From: Aradus depressus
Lineage: Eukaryota > Arthropoda > Insecta > Hemiptera > Aradidae
Assembly (NCBI GenBank): GCA_963662175.1
Contig: OY759215.1
Location: forward strand, 21,999,079-22,063,078
Length of the DNA stretch: 64,000 nt
Direction: 5' to 3'
The translations under genes and the position numbers were made by a program. A model generated the notes under the pieces. It ran no database searches. It was not told where the DNA came from and worked only from the letters and a program-made list of their open reading frames with translations. This document shows positions 32,371-42,999 of this stretch, in pieces; positions within the stretch are counted from its first letter, which is position 1, and every line of letters begins with the position of its first letter.

Positions 32371-32445
32371 TTACTTCTCCAACCATACTAAGTATAGGGT
32401 AAGTTATGTAATCGGTCAAAAACTCCTGATTACAAAAATAAAAAA
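32371..32445 (-). repeat. RptA tip, minus orientation
   Basis: 'ctccaaccatactaagtata' and 'gttatgtaatcggtcaaaaa' are the terminal-hairpin region. It abuts the start of a plus-orientation copy. Confidence 0.7.
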
Positions 32446-32449
32446 AAAT

Positions 32450-33085
32450 TAGTTGTCGGTGAATCATCGGCAATGTACTTCCCCAGAACGAATTAACTAC
32501 TATTCATCTAAATCACCTACTATTTATCTAAATGCTCATACGAAATGTGTCGATAAATTGGTTACATCGATAGTTATTAGGGTTTTTGAGTTGAGTTCCA
32601 TCCCTTGAACCCTCCCTTCCTTTTAGTCGACATAACTGAAATTTAACATGTTATGTCCTCATTGGGTTTTGACTTCTAATATGAAATGTCATGTCGTTAC
32701 ATTCATTACATCGGCAATTTTTGAGGTTCCCTTCCTTCTGATGATTTCGCGGAAAATTAATAGGTTCTGTCTTTATGGGGTTTTGAATATGACATTTCAT
32801 GTCGATACATTCATTACAATGACAGTTTATAGAGTTTTGTTGCCTCCCCCCCCCCCCCCCCCCTCCCCCCCCGCAATTCCCTCTTCCCTTTGTTCGATTA
32901 TTAATTAATAAGGGTCGTCTTTATGGGGTTTTTGAATTCACATACGGAAATGAAATTTTGTGTCGATACATTCATTCTATCGGGAGCTATCGTGTTCACA
33001 GATAGGCAGGAATGTTCATTTTTGGAATGAGGGGTTCAAAAAACAGGAAATTCCACTGAAAACACAACGTCGAATTTTACGATCA
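32450..33085 (+). repeat. RptA copy with C-run
   Basis: 'gtcggtgaatcatcggcaat' start; five module landmarks ('attcattacatcggcaattt'), then 'ctatcgggagctatcgtgtt' and 'ttccactgaaaacacaacgt'. An 18-C run plus 8 more C lies at 32846-32872 in the pyrimidine-rich part of a module. Frames at 32648 and 32960 are repeat-internal. Confidence 0.8.
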
Positions 33086-33339
33086 CAATTAAATGTCAAT
33101 AATGCTTCTTATTGCATTATTTCTTCTTGTTTTCAAATATTATACTGCTATAAAAACTTATTTGGGAACATTTCTACTATAGAACGATTTTGCTCTCATC
33201 TCACGTGCTCATGACTAGATGTTTGTTTCATTATAATTAATTATTTACGTAATATGATATTTTTAAAATGTAATAGCAAATATTACAGAAAGATAATATA
33301 TTGAATTAATCTAAAAAAAAAAAAAAAATTGTTCCTAAT
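33086..33339. other. AT-rich, nothing recognised
   Basis: Ends with an A run at 33313-33328. Confidence 0.4.
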
Positions 33340-33640
33340 AGTAGATGGAGGGTGGGAGTGTAGATCTGGCAACAGTGGTGGGTGAGAGGAGAGGTTGGGT
33401 TTAATGGTTGGTTGAGGACAGTGTTGCCAGATCCGAACGAGGGCAGACCAGAGCTGAGTGAACAGTGTTGCCAGTCTAGGAGGACCGGCTCAGCTCCCAG
33501 CTCTACCAGACATCTGTTGGCCTCCAACTATCTAGCCCAGCTGCCAGAAAGGAGGGGGGGCTCCCACAGCTCAGGTTGAATTACATTAGTCTAAAACAGA
33601 GGGGCTCACTACCTACGTACAGGAGGCCTCAGCGCCTTTC
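33340..33640. other. GC-rich segment, possible exon, unrecognised
   Basis: Open frames exist on both strands (plus 33382-33579; minus 33306-33527). The plus frame ends in a Ser/Thr/Arg-rich tail with STRHLLASNYLAQLPERRGG, followed by CAG-GTTGA, which could be a donor site. 'tggcaaca(g/c)tg' words recur three times in both orientations, which argues for a repeat instead. No family was recognised. Confidence 0.25.
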
Positions 33641-33784
33641 CGAGCTGGTCAATCACTTTATTGTCAGTCTCAAAAACACAGCTCTTTCATTAGTCACATG
33701 TTGCCATTTCACACTATTGATTCTAATTAATACTACTTTACATTTATACTTTCTTATACCTATATATAAGTTAGTTATTATAAT

Positions 33785-33985
33785 CAGGCTCGAACTATGA
33801 GGTCACATCGCCTATCAGAGCACTCTTTCGTTATTTTGGTGGACATGACTCTGACTCTACTATGGGGAGCCCTAAATTTTAACCTGCCTTCTAGACCTGC
33901 GGAGAGGTCTTTAACGAGTCCTGACACCATACAAGCTCGTGACCATCGCTTAACGTCACTTCCGAAGGACGGCATGCTCAATGTT
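33785..33985 (-). mobile_element. SINE-1 copy, headless
   Basis: 'atgaggtcacatcgcctatc' to 'gaccatcgcttaacgtcact' and 'gaaggacggcatgctcaa'. Diverged; no B box or tail. Confidence 0.75.
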
Positions 33986-34284
33986 ATTATATATATCGCT
34001 TCTCGGCGTATTGGCTAAGATCAAAGTGTAGTATAAGTAAGTGAGTATTGTAATTGAAAAGTCGAAATCGAGTTAACAACGGAATTTCACGTTTCAAGGT
34101 CCCCTGAATATCTTTTGACCATTTTCGCTATTACTTATCACCTAGATTACTAGAAGTAATCAGCATTAACCCCCGGCCTCCATGTTTTACTATACAAACA
34201 GGTACCTACATTATAACTTTAAATTGAATACTTTTTTTTTTGAAATTCGCTCAATTTGCGAGATACATCCCGAAAACCGTCCTA
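33986..34284. other. No gene recognised
   Basis: Featureless mixed sequence. Confidence 0.4.
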
Positions 34285-34445
34285 AAATAAGAGAATTCTG
34301 GTTACACATAATTTCATGTCAACACATTCATTCTATCGGGAGTTAATCACGTTCAAGGACAGACAGAAGGTCCGGACAGAATCAGGAGGTCCGCATACAT
34401 GAAATTTCGGTGAAAACAATATTTCGTTTAGCTGGGAAAGTAAAA
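34285..34445 (+). repeat. RptA copy, 3' end
   Basis: 'attcattctatcgggagtta', 'catacatgaaatttcggtga' and TTTAGCTGGGAAAGTAAAA. Confidence 0.75.
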
Positions 34446-34609
34446 ATCATTTTCGAAGAAGCAAAGAAGAAATTATAAATAAGTTTTTTTTTTTTTCAGT
34501 ACGTTTCAAAAAGGTGTCAAGAAAAATTTTTCTCGAACTTTTTTAGATTTGTATTTTTCCATTGGATGGACCTGGATGAAACTGCGAAGATGACGAGTTA
34601 CTGTTGGTA

Positions 34610-35373
34610 CGAGGGGTGATAAAAAAGTTCCAGGACTGCGCGCCAACGGAGCGTCGGAGAGCGGTACGGTTGGCAGCATTAGTTGTGACTCTTCCTGAGC
34701 TCAGCTGTTTTTGTAGATTCTCTACAACTTCTTTGTTGTGAAGTAACAGACGTTTTTGTGAAACATGTTTTTCGTGTTTGGCTATTTTGTGATAAAATCC
34801 TCTCCAACACCCAAAAAAGCTCGTCAAGTCAAATCAAATGTCAAGGTCATTGTTTTCTTCGACTGGAAGGGTGTTGTCTACTACGAATTTCTTCCACGAG
34901 TTGAGGCAATTAATCGTTGTCGTTACCATGAAACCCTGAGACATTTGCGCGAAGCTGTGAGGAGGAAGAGACCTGAACTGTGGCGAAGTAGGTAGAGGGT
35001 GCTGCACCATGACAAAGCGGTTCATTCTGCGTTGCACATTCGCGATTATTGGACAAAAAAAAGCCATGGCCATCATCCCCCAGCCCCGTACTCAATAGAC
35101 CCGGCGCCTGCGGACTTTTTCCTGTTTCCGAAACTCAAGAGACCCTTAAAAGGGCAGAGATTTCACTCAACTGACGAGATTAAAGAAACATCACTGGAGG
35201 AGCTGAACAACATTCCAGAAGATGAGTTCTTGGGGTCCTTCCAGCAGTGGAAACGGCGGTAGGAAAAATGTATAGCTTCCCAAAGGGGTACATTGAAGGG
35301 GACAATGTCCAATATCATGTAAATTTAAATACGTTTTTAAAAATCGGTCCTGGAACATTTTGATCACCCCTCG
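34610..35373 (+). mobile_element. Deleted mariner element, 764 bp
   Basis: Ends CGAGGGGTGAT(A/C)AAAA(A/T)GTTCCAGGA(C) are inverted at about 34610-34637 and 35347-35373. TA is duplicated outside (34608-34609, 35374-35375). A complete mariner is about 1.3 kb, so roughly 500 bp, including the DNA-binding part of the gene, are lost. Confidence 0.92.
34765..35271 (+). pseudogene. mariner transposase, C-terminal catalytic part
   Basis: After about 12 aberrant residues the frame reads TPKKARQVKSNVKV then VFFDWKGVVYYEFLP, the core of mariner transposases. It reaches RRKRPELW, is stopped by TAG at about 34994, and continues in the same frame with LHHDKAVHSA (the region of the second catalytic Asp). 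Next come YSIDPAPADFFLFPKLKRPL (third catalytic Asp region) and a terminal WKRR. The paired helix-turn-helix domains and first catalytic Asp segment are missing. The protein cannot be active. Mutated residues around the second Asp (DKAVH for DNA.AH) fit long decay. Confidence 0.9.
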
Positions 35374-35375
35374 TA

Positions 35376-35639
35376 TATTCCCAACAGCCGATGATGTCCA
35401 AGGGCTTCTGAAGAGAAATATATTTAATTCCCTTCTTTCTATATTCCATTTCATCCAAAAGCAAAAAAAATAAATAATAATAAGAGAAAATAATAGGTAT
35501 TTGAGCTCCACAGACCGAATGTTAAAAATACCGGCTCTATTTATGTAGATGTTGGGTTGGGGGCATGGCGGGTTGAGAGGGTCAAAAACCCAATTAGTTG
35601 TAGTTTCAGTTAGTACATGAGTGAGTGAGCTGTCCACTT
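35376..35639. other. No gene recognised
   Basis: Featureless; a 148-codon minus frame (35191-35637) begins here but runs into the antisense of the mariner gene and is rejected. Confidence 0.45.
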
Positions 35640-35780
35640 GGCTACTAGCTAATAGGTGCCGTTCTTATGAGGTTTTGAATTTAAATATACAATTTCATGT
35701 CGATACATTCTTTACAGTGATAGTTATTAATAGTTTTTGTGTTAATGCTCTCTCATAATCCGCCCTTCCCTTTGGCCTGT
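35640..35780 (+). repeat. RptA copy, one interior module
   Basis: 'aataggtgccgttcttatga' to 'cgcccttccctttggcc', cut off by the next element. Confidence 0.7.
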
Positions 35781-35788
35781 ATATACAT

Positions 35789-36414
35789 TAGGGTGGTCGT
35801 TAATAATGCAAGGTTCAAATTTTAACGCTCTCACCCAAAAATTTTGATCAACATGATAAAAAAATACGATTGGCATTATTCCGGGCCCATAATAAATGAT
35901 TTAACCCGTGCCGGCAGAGGAATCAAATTGTCCGTGTATTCTAAATGGCGTTTAGTGATGTTTCGGGTTTTTGTTCTATAACTATGAAACTGTCTATCGT
36001 AAATCTCTGAAAATTTGTACACTACTATTTTTGAAGTTACTGAACCGAATATTTCATCGAAATTATATTGGTCAAGTCAAAACTGTCAAAATTGGCATCC
36101 GAATTTGCGAAAAATATTTTTTTTGAGGAATAAAAAATCTAATTCATATAATTTTTTTTTCTTTTCAATTTGAATTCTATTTTGCAGCTCAAAATTATAT
36201 GCTAAATAATAAAATGCGAGTGAAAATTGAAAATTTGAAATTCAACCGCTTTTCGATGATTACGCAATATTTTCATGAAGAACGCGCTCCATTCGAAAGT
36301 TACGCACATGTAGGGGATGGGTATCGACCAACAAAACATTTTTTTATCATGTCGATCGAGATTTTTGGGTGAGAGCGTTAAAATTTGAACCTTGCATTAT
36401 TAACGACCACCCTA
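35789..36414. mobile_element. hAT-type MITE, 626 bp, long inverted ends, 8-bp target duplication
   Basis: TAGGGTGGTCGTTAATAATG begins inverted arms of about 75 bp at each end, matched through 'aacgctctcacccaaaaat' and 'catgataaaaaaat'. ATATACAT is repeated outside at 35781-35788 and 36415-36422. The (T/C)AGGG-type ends and 8-bp duplications fit the hAT superfamily. No transposase was seen in the AT-rich interior. Confidence 0.9.
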
Positions 36415-36429
36415 ATATACATGTACAAT

Positions 36430-36662
36430 TACAAGCAGTAGCCTACTGACCTTAAGATCGCGGGTTCGAAACCCGACCGAGGCCCTTAGGTTTTTTTCAT
36501 CTGGGAGGTAAAAAATCTTGAGCCTGTGCGTCAGATACTCCCCCTAACGTAGGTAGGATTCCCAAAGTAGAGTCGGGCTCATGTCCACCAGAGTGACGAA
36601 AAGGCGCTCTGGTAGTAGGCGATATGACCTCGTAGAGCCCAGACATGAGTCACAATAACTAA
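36430..36662 (+). mobile_element. SINE-1 copy, internally deleted
   Basis: The head keeps the B box GGGTTCGAAACCC. 'gacgttaagcgatggtccc' is deleted. The 3' part runs 'agagtcgggctcatgtccac' to 'gacatgagtcacaataacta'. Confidence 0.85.
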
Positions 36663-37051
36663 CAATAACAAGAGGCCAATTGTGATATAGTATTCACCTA
36701 ACAGTCTTGGTCTTGGTGTAACTGAATACTGTTTACGTCTCTATATCTACAACATAAGACAGATACAATACTACCACTGTAGACTGACTTGGTTTCAAGT
36801 GGACGCAGTATGAGAACTCTTTGTTTCAAATGTTCTCTCTGCAGGCACAATGAGCCTCTTTGTGAATCTCTTCTTAAAATTTAATCTTTATGAAACAATA
36901 GTCATCATTCATCCATCCATGAGGACTCCCATAAATCTTTTCAGGATATCGAGAAATGGGCTTATGATAATTTCAATATTTTTTTTCAGTCATGATTAAT
37001 CAATAATATCTTACTTTCAAAGGGATATCTTCATTTCCAAAAAAAAAAAAA
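36663..37051. other. No gene recognised
   Basis: Featureless mixed sequence ending in an A run. Confidence 0.4.
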
Positions 37052-37245
37052 ATAGTGAGTGAATCACTGGTAATACAGTTCTCCAGCACAAATTAACCAA
37101 TTAAGCTCTCCAAAACCAATCGACCGTTTTGACTAAAAATGAATAGCTGACTGTGATTGTTTTTACAATTTCGAAATTCTGGTGAAAAATCAACGATCGA
37201 ATATACAACTTGCTCTAAATTTCGTATAGCTCCGTAGCTAAGTAA
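37052..37245 (+). repeat. RptA copy, both ends, no modules
   Basis: 'agtgaatcactggtaataca' start, 'ccaatcgaccgttttgacta', then straight to 'attctggtgaaaaatcaacg' and TAGCTCCGTAGCTAAGTAAA. The smallest two-ended copy in the window (about 195 bp). Confidence 0.75.
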
Positions 37246-37715
37246 ATTGTTCATCTGTAATAGAATATATGTTGGGTTTAATGAGAGCTAGGAATAGAGT
37301 TTTATATATTAGCACATAGAAAGAGAACTAAGTTGTATTCGGGACGACATTAGTCACTAGACGCAAATATATACAGTAATATGTATAATACATGAAGTTA
37401 TTATTGTTGAGTGGGTAGCGCCCAGGGCTCCAGAGAAACATACCAGTGTCTACTTATAAAGCATTACAGACTACGGAGGTTGACAACCTCTAGAAAGCTC
37501 AATAGTTACCAAACTCCGGGGCTAATCAATTTTTATATCTGTAATACTCTCAGCACATTTTTTTTACCTTCAATACCCCCCTAAACGATTAGTCTCTTCA
37601 AAAACGTTTTTGTCTATGTATCTCATGAAATATCTTTAGTAAACCGACTTTTATTTTTGACATATTCAATAAAAAATTGCACAGAGCTGTAAAGAACGAG
37701 ATTCGAAACTAATGT
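37246..37715. other. No gene recognised
   Basis: Featureless. Confidence 0.4.
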
Positions 37716-37805
37716 TGTAGGAAAAATTTAGAACTCCCACAGTAGAGTCGGGCTCATATCGATATGATCTGTTAGTCAAAGCCAGGGCAGGAGTCAATAA
37801 CTAAC
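37716..37805 (+). mobile_element. SINE-1 3' fragment
   Basis: 'cccacagtagagtcgggctc' is joined to 'aggagtcaataactaact' with the middle lost. Confidence 0.7.
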
Positions 37806-37950
37806 TGATTCTAAGCAGAAAGCGCCTAGCGTGCTTAGAAAAGATTGTCGAGTTCTATCTCCGCCGGGAACTTATTTAAATGAGAGGGGGAGATGTGAAA
37901 AATCCTCGGAGGGGACGTTAAATGGCAGTTGCAAGCCTGTGCGATCTTTA

Positions 37951-38633
37951 AACTGGGTACTCATTTGAGCATTCACCCCGAATAAGCTGGTATGTGCTCA
38001 GGTACCAAATGCTCAGGTATGTGCTGGGTGAGCATTCGCATCCGAAAGTCCGTATATCAAAGTGAGCACGCGTGCTGTGGAAAGGTTTTTTGATCTCAAT
38101 GCTCTTCGGATGAGCAAACCCTCCCTTTCTTTTTATTCCCCCTTCTCTTTCATCTCAGTTTCAAAAATGGAGTGGTCGCAGGACGAAGTCTTAACTCTTT
38201 TGGGGAATTTTCAGTTTACCCATATCTACTTTGGGACCCAAAATATATATAGCTGATATAGATTTTCTAAATGAGGCATCTTGCCTTTCAATTTTTGGCC
38301 TCTTACTATTCAATAAAAAATCAAAATCCTGTGGCGACATCCTAGTACTTATTATTTTTAAAAACTCCGAAAATAAATTTTTTTCTGCCACCATCGCCTC
38401 CTTTTTTTCTCTTTTAAAGTGTTAAATAAAATAAAACTAAAGCTTGCAATAGCTAGTTTGTTCCGTACCATGACGATGGCGGGCAAAGACTGGACTTCAA
38501 GTTGCCCCGAATGGGTGGCTCAGCGCTCATTCGGGGCGTCAAGTTGTTCGGACCATTCGCCTCCCCACCCCCAAACCTCATGCTCATTCGCGATCAGCGC
38601 GCTGATCGCGAATGCTCAAGTGAGTACCCAGCT
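37951..38633. mobile_element. PIF/Harbinger-type element, deleted, 683 bp
   Basis: Inverted ends A(A/G)CTGGGTACTCA(T/C)TTGAGCATTC at 37951 and 38633 are flanked by TTA at 37948-37950 and 38634-38636. A 3-bp TTA target and a transposase-like fragment inside identify the Harbinger superfamily. A perfect 30-bp palindrome (38585-38614, around 'gatcagcgcgctgatc') sits just inside the right end. Confidence 0.85.
38245..38394 (-). pseudogene. Harbinger transposase N-terminal remnant
   Basis: The minus frame begins MVAEKNLFSEFLK and contains RMSPQDFDFLL followed by PKIERQDASFRKSIS. That is the 'F(L)RMS...F..LL..I.P.I...DT..R.AI' pattern N-terminal to the DDE nuclease of PIF/Harbinger (HARBI1-like) proteins. 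The nuclease itself is absent and the match ends near 38250. On the opposite strand, at 38167-38214, MEWSQDEVLTLL resembles the start of a MADF/Myb-like partner protein, which would fit the usual two-gene plan. That second match is short and tentative. Confidence 0.65.
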
Positions 38634-38636
38634 TTA

Positions 38637-39003
38637 AAGAGCCAAACCAAACTAATGGGTATGGTTTACAAAAACAAAAATTAATATTTTCTGTGTTAAA
38701 GCAATAATGCCTTATTAACTTCCGATACCCCTTATGAAATTCAGGCACTAACTTAATACTGGTGACATCCCTCAGCCCCAGAATCTGTCTTAAAGGAAAG
38801 ATTTATCACTCTAGGAAGAACCCCACTCCTTCCGACCGAGAGCCCCGGTTGTCGTTTCCTTTTCCTCTGAGTCCGTCATCTCCGTTCTGTCTTGAGACAG
38901 TTCAAGTCATACGTCTCTTCCGTCGGATATACATAGTCAGTCACTTTTTGTTTACCCCGAAGACAATTAAGAAATGGAATCCACTATCAAGTCAAAACAA
39001 TTT
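38637..39003. other. No gene recognised
   Basis: The 81-codon frame 38762-39007 has no domain and runs into an RptA end. Confidence 0.4.
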
Positions 39004-39054
39004 TTGACAAATTACATTACTTCCCCTAAATTTCGTATGGCTTGGGGAAGTAAA
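39004..39054 (+). repeat. RptA 3' tip
   Basis: 'acattacttcccctaaattt' then GGCTTGGGGAAGTAAAA. Confidence 0.8.
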
Positions 39055-39219
39055 ACATTCTGTGATTAAATGGCACGGCTGTTGGAAATTATGGATAAAA
39101 AAGTAATTTTTCTCTCTACTGAGCTACATGATCTAGCTCTCCATGGATGACGTAGGTCCAACAGACCCGGCCCTGTTTTAATTCATCCTATACGGAACTA
39201 ACAGTGAATTTGACCTTGA

Positions 39220-39243
39220 CCCCCCCCCCCCCCCCCCCCCCCC
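39220..39243. repeat. Poly(C) run, 24 bases
   Basis: Uninterrupted C run after 'tgaatttgaccttga'. Length in such runs is error-prone in any sequencing method. Confidence 0.9.
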
Positions 39244-39370
39244 TACCTTTCCATCAACTCCAGTTTCTGCCAGCATCATTGATTTATTGTTTTTTTTTAT
39301 TGAAAATTCTTAAATTTGCAGCTTATTATTTTTCTTCGCTCTAGAAAATGTTATCTTTATGATAATCATA

Positions 39371-39622
39371 TGGAGGGGTTAGCTGCCAAGTGGTGTAAGT
39401 CCAAAAATACGAAAATGGGCTTTAAAATTTTAATTCTGAGGAACTGAGACTAAATGCATTTTTACTTCAAAAATCATTGCATGCATTGCGAAAGTAAATT
39501 TAAAAGCTAGTAGTTAATTTTTATACTGTTTACTCCAATTTACCTAGCATGCTGAATTTTGAATTGTGTCTCCTCAACATTTACAATTTCGGACTTACAC
39601 CACTTGGCAGCCAACCCCTCCA
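39371..39622. mobile_element. 252-bp MITE with ~37-bp inverted ends
   Basis: TGGAGGGGTTAGCTGCCAAG (left) is mirrored by the right end with one change (GGTTGG). The match continues over 'tggtgtaagtcc'. TA flanks both ends (39369-39370, 39623-39624). No coding content. Confidence 0.88.
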
Positions 39623-39939
39623 TATTTTCTCTTAGTGTAGGGGGGAAGGAGCGGCAAATTTAGCATCTGCCCCGGACGACACAAACCTTTCCTACGCCAC
39701 TGCAATGGTTTTTTTAAAAATAAAGCTCTCGTTTCATCTTATGTCCGAGTGTAGTGGTCTCATAGACCCAACTATACACACAGTTGAACAAACAGTATTT
39801 TTTTAATTTTATTTACAAATATACAACTGTATAAATAATATATACAAGCAAATTTGCTAAAACAGTATAACATGCCATTGTCAAAATGTCATGAGGGGAG
39901 AAATCACCCAGTGACAAAATCACTGGGCAATGTGTTGCA

Positions 39940-40125
39940 CTCATTTATAATTGAGTGTCACTGCTGCCACTGAGGAGGCCTCCCAGGCCATTGTCGGTTA
40001 TGGTGTCGTTTGGCAAATATGGCAGAATGGAGGGCACGGACTAGAGGATTATTGTGCCAACTCGGGGAGCAAAATAACGTTTTGTACCTGCATTTAGCTA
40101 CTTCAGTGATGAGAGAGAGGAATGC
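39940..40125 (-). pseudogene. Jockey-clade LINE 3' end fragment
   Basis: The minus frame gives LITEVAKCRYKTLFCSPS, then HNNPLVRALHSAIFAKRHHN followed by RQWPGRPPQWQQ and a stop. This aligns by eye with the corresponding tail of the better preserved fragment at 48238-48665 (HPNPLVRRLATRTLPNV..RQWPRDL). Only the last 60 or so codons remain. Confidence 0.55.
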
Positions 40126-40527
40126 TTTTTTTTTTTATTTTTTTATTCAATCCTCAATATAAATTCAATTTTTATTTTATTCTCTACTAGCAGATATCTG
40201 AATTTCAACACTAACTTTATAGGTATGAAAATTATTAGAATAAAATGTTTATTTATTTATTTTTTGAGTCTATTCAGATGAATATTCCATTATTAATTTA
40301 AATTTGAGATAAATTTTACATCTTAAGAATGCATTTTTAGTCAATTTAGGAGTTTTTAGGTAATATGTGTGTCTGCCATGTTTTTTTGTCGTAGTTACTT
40401 CGAATTTTAGCAATTTTTTCTTCTTAAAAATGCAGTGTTAATAGAGAAAAAAAATTGAATAACAAAAAAACTGTTTCCAAAAAGACTAAAAGTAAAAAGT
40501 ATAATACATGAATTAATTAATTATTGT
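40126..40527. other. AT-rich, nothing recognised
   Basis: AT-rich and featureless. Confidence 0.45.
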
Positions 40528-40665
40528 GACTCATGCCCGGGCTTTAACGATGAGATCATATCGTCTACTACCAGAGCGCTGTTTCGTCGCTCTAGTGGTC
40601 CAAAATTTTTCCTACCCAGGTTTATTCACCTAGGATAAGGGTCTTGAGCTACCGGCGCCCTCTAT
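40528..40665 (-). mobile_element. SINE-1 copy, middle deleted
   Basis: The tail side 'gactcatgcccgggctttaa' is joined to the head tip 'gagctaccggcgccctcta' with about 200 bp missing between. Confidence 0.85.
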
Positions 40666-41526
40666 AATATATAATATTTATATTAATAAAAAAAGTTTTA
40701 GTACATTTCGCAATTTTTTATAAACATTCGCTAATTCACCACTTTTTTTTGGTAGAAATGGCTTGGGTTGAATGAGATCCGACGCGACTTAGGACAATGA
40801 CTGGGCGCCCTATCCAGGGTTAAGGTACTGACAGCCCTTGTTCGAACAAATGTAGGGAGGATGACAGGTGGGATCCGTTGTGGAGCGGAAATCCCGACAC
40901 CATTAGGATGGTCTTGAAACAATGGTTCCAGTCTCTCATTGCTGGAGGAACAAATAGCCGTCCTGAGTGAGCCACCTGTTTGGTAAGCGACGGACGGACG
41001 GACGACCTTTCTCACTCGCCTAAACACGAAGAATAACTTCTTAGTCAACCATTGTGAATCCTGTTGGGGGCCACTCACCTCCCATCACGCCTCTCCCTCT
41101 CTCGCATCCATCAACAGTTCAACAAGAACGAGTTCCTCGCATCCATCAACAGTTCAACAAGAACGTTCTTACTACCTGCAAAGATTCTCAATCGCTTCAC
41201 TACAACAGAGAAGGGCTTAGGAAGAAGAAAATTTCTACTAATACTACAACTGACATCATCCAAATAAAATACTTTAAATTGCCTACGACTGAGGTGGTGC
41301 TGGCCGAGAGACCTGCTATACAAAATAGCTCGTAGGACCAATATCTTAGTCTCACTGTTTCTCCCAGTCTGCCTCCAGAGAGGTCCGGCAGATCCGGGGG
41401 ACCACCCGCTCCCTCGACCTCATGTACCTCCATGCAGTTGAAGGAAGGAGGATGGTATCATTGAGGCGATGTTGGAGCTCTATTGCATTATTTCGTACAC
41501 ATTTATTTTATTTAGGGAGGGACTGA
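40666..41526. other. Unassigned, GC-richer; 35-bp duplication at 41101-41170
   Basis: 'ctcgcatccatcaacagttc' occurs at 41101 and 41136. Several frames of 60-115 codons cross the region on both strands (for example minus 40731-41078, plus 41054-41335) with no recognisable domain. It could be a decayed retroelement or a host exon. Confidence 0.4.
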
Positions 41527-41815
41527 CCAACGATGTAATACGAAGGAGGAGAGATCAGGGTTGTGTTCGAATAAAACAAACTTGTGGAATTTCTGCCAAT
41601 CTTTCGGCACTGAGTATACCTTCTTCAGCGAGCAGAAGTCTTCTGGATGTTCTCTCTGTTTAGATATTATTTGTTTTCGTATCTGTAAATTTTCACTACG
41701 GGGATAATTATAATTAGTTTATATAGTTTGTTTTTCTGTTTAAATATAATATTTCAGTTTGTTTTCATGTGTTTGTTTTATTCGACCACAAGCCTTAATC
41801 TCCTTCGTACCACAT
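41527..41815. repeat. Inverted repeat with Penelope-type motif
   Basis: 41535-41583 ('gtaatacgaaggaggagaga', 'gttcgaataaaacaaact') is mirrored at 41767-41812 ('gtttgttttattcgaccaca', 'ctccttcgtacc'). On the minus strand between them, CTGAAGAAGGTATACTCAGT is followed by GCCGAAAGATTGGC. This is the stem-GAAA arrangement found at the ends of Penelope-like elements. Confidence 0.6.
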
Positions 41816-42560
41816 TTATTTTAATTTCTATTATTTATACATATAAATTTTCCTATTTCTTTTTTGTTTACATATTATTTTGTCTTTTTTTTGCATGGAT
41901 ATGGCTTATAGTTTTTTTTAAATGACCAAAATAAATACGCAAATAAGAACTAAAAGAAAAAAATATATATCCTAGAGTATTTATATTCACAGAATTAGGC
42001 GAGGTACTGTTTAGGAAGAAATTGAAGTTGACTATCAGAGTATCGGATAGTTGACGGTGAACTGAGAGCTCTAAATCCACTGAAACCGAGAGATTGGTGT
42101 GAGCTGCATGCCAGTCTACAGACAACAAAGAGGTGAGAAGTAACGTGAAGAAGTTGAACAGGTAGGGTTCCAGGTCAGCTGAAAGGGCATCCAAGATATG
42201 AGAAACAACATCACTTTAGAATCGCTCTACAAAATCAGGTTTACACCGAGAAATTACTAGTTTATTTGGCAGAGCCGGCTTTCGGGGGCAGTCCACCTTC
42301 TCAAAAAACAAAAATGTCTGCAATCCAACCGTCTTGTCCACAGACTGATATCACTCTCCCCTCTGAAGAATAATTCACAATAAAGCATATTGCCGACTCT
42401 ATTGGATGAGAGAGTCTTACTGACGGGTTAATCGGAGAAAAGAAAATACGGCTGTCCAAGGTATTTACAGCCAAACTACCCACAAAAAAGAAAAGAGCTG
42501 AGTCCTGTTTCGGTTGGGATGTGGGAGGTGCTTAGGCGTCACGACATCGAGGTTTCAATC
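41816..42560. other. Possible decayed part of the Penelope-like element
   Basis: It lies between the terminal-type repeat and the endonuclease remnant. No reverse transcriptase motif could be read in any frame. Confidence 0.35.
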
Positions 42561-42865
42561 AAGAGAAGCCAGTTTGTCTGAGATGCTTTCCAAACCCTAA
42601 ACACTCCATCGAGCCAGATGAAAGTTCGAATGTTTATAAAATATCCTGTGGAATTTCTCACGCTGGACAAACGGAAATCGTTAAATGTAAGAAAGCACCT
42701 GAGGAGGGAAGACTCACGTTTTTTTATAAACATGTATCGAAGCATCATGCGCAGGATATGAAACACAGGGTCTAAATTCTCCATAGGGTCAGTAAATTCA
42801 ATTCTTTGGAATCTCTAGAGAATAAGTGGAGAAGACCCGGAGCAATGTTAGTATGCTGCAGCTGA
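42561..42865 (+). pseudogene. Penelope-like element GIY-YIG endonuclease remnant
   Basis: The plus frame reads CFPNPKHSIEPDESSNVYKI followed by SCGISHAGQTE. This corresponds to the '..PI...E.SGVYKI.C..C...YIGQTGR' start of the GIY-YIG endonuclease domain of Penelope-like retroelements. After FFYKHVSKHHAQDMKHRV a TAA stop (42772-42774) interrupts. The same frame continues ILHRVSKFNSLESLENKW, like the 'ILH.......R..ES..I' C-terminal segment. The YIG half is damaged (SHAGQT) and the polymerase is not recognisable, so it is a pseudogene. Confidence 0.65.
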
Positions 42866-42999
42866 CTTAGTCTTTAGTTCTAGGCAGACGCTATTATAGC
42901 TCCCGTTCATTAAATAGGTCTCTTATATAGGTCAATTTGAAATCCTTTATTATCCTATTCTCCAGACCTCTTTCCATCGGAATGCCACTTATTAAAAAA

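Noticed and set aside
35191..35637. 148-codon minus-strand gene
   Set aside because: Part is antisense to the mariner transposase remnant and the rest has no domain or coding signature.
41868..42194. 108-codon minus-strand frame
   Set aside because: No recognisable domain, and it lies in a region probably belonging to the decayed Penelope-like element.
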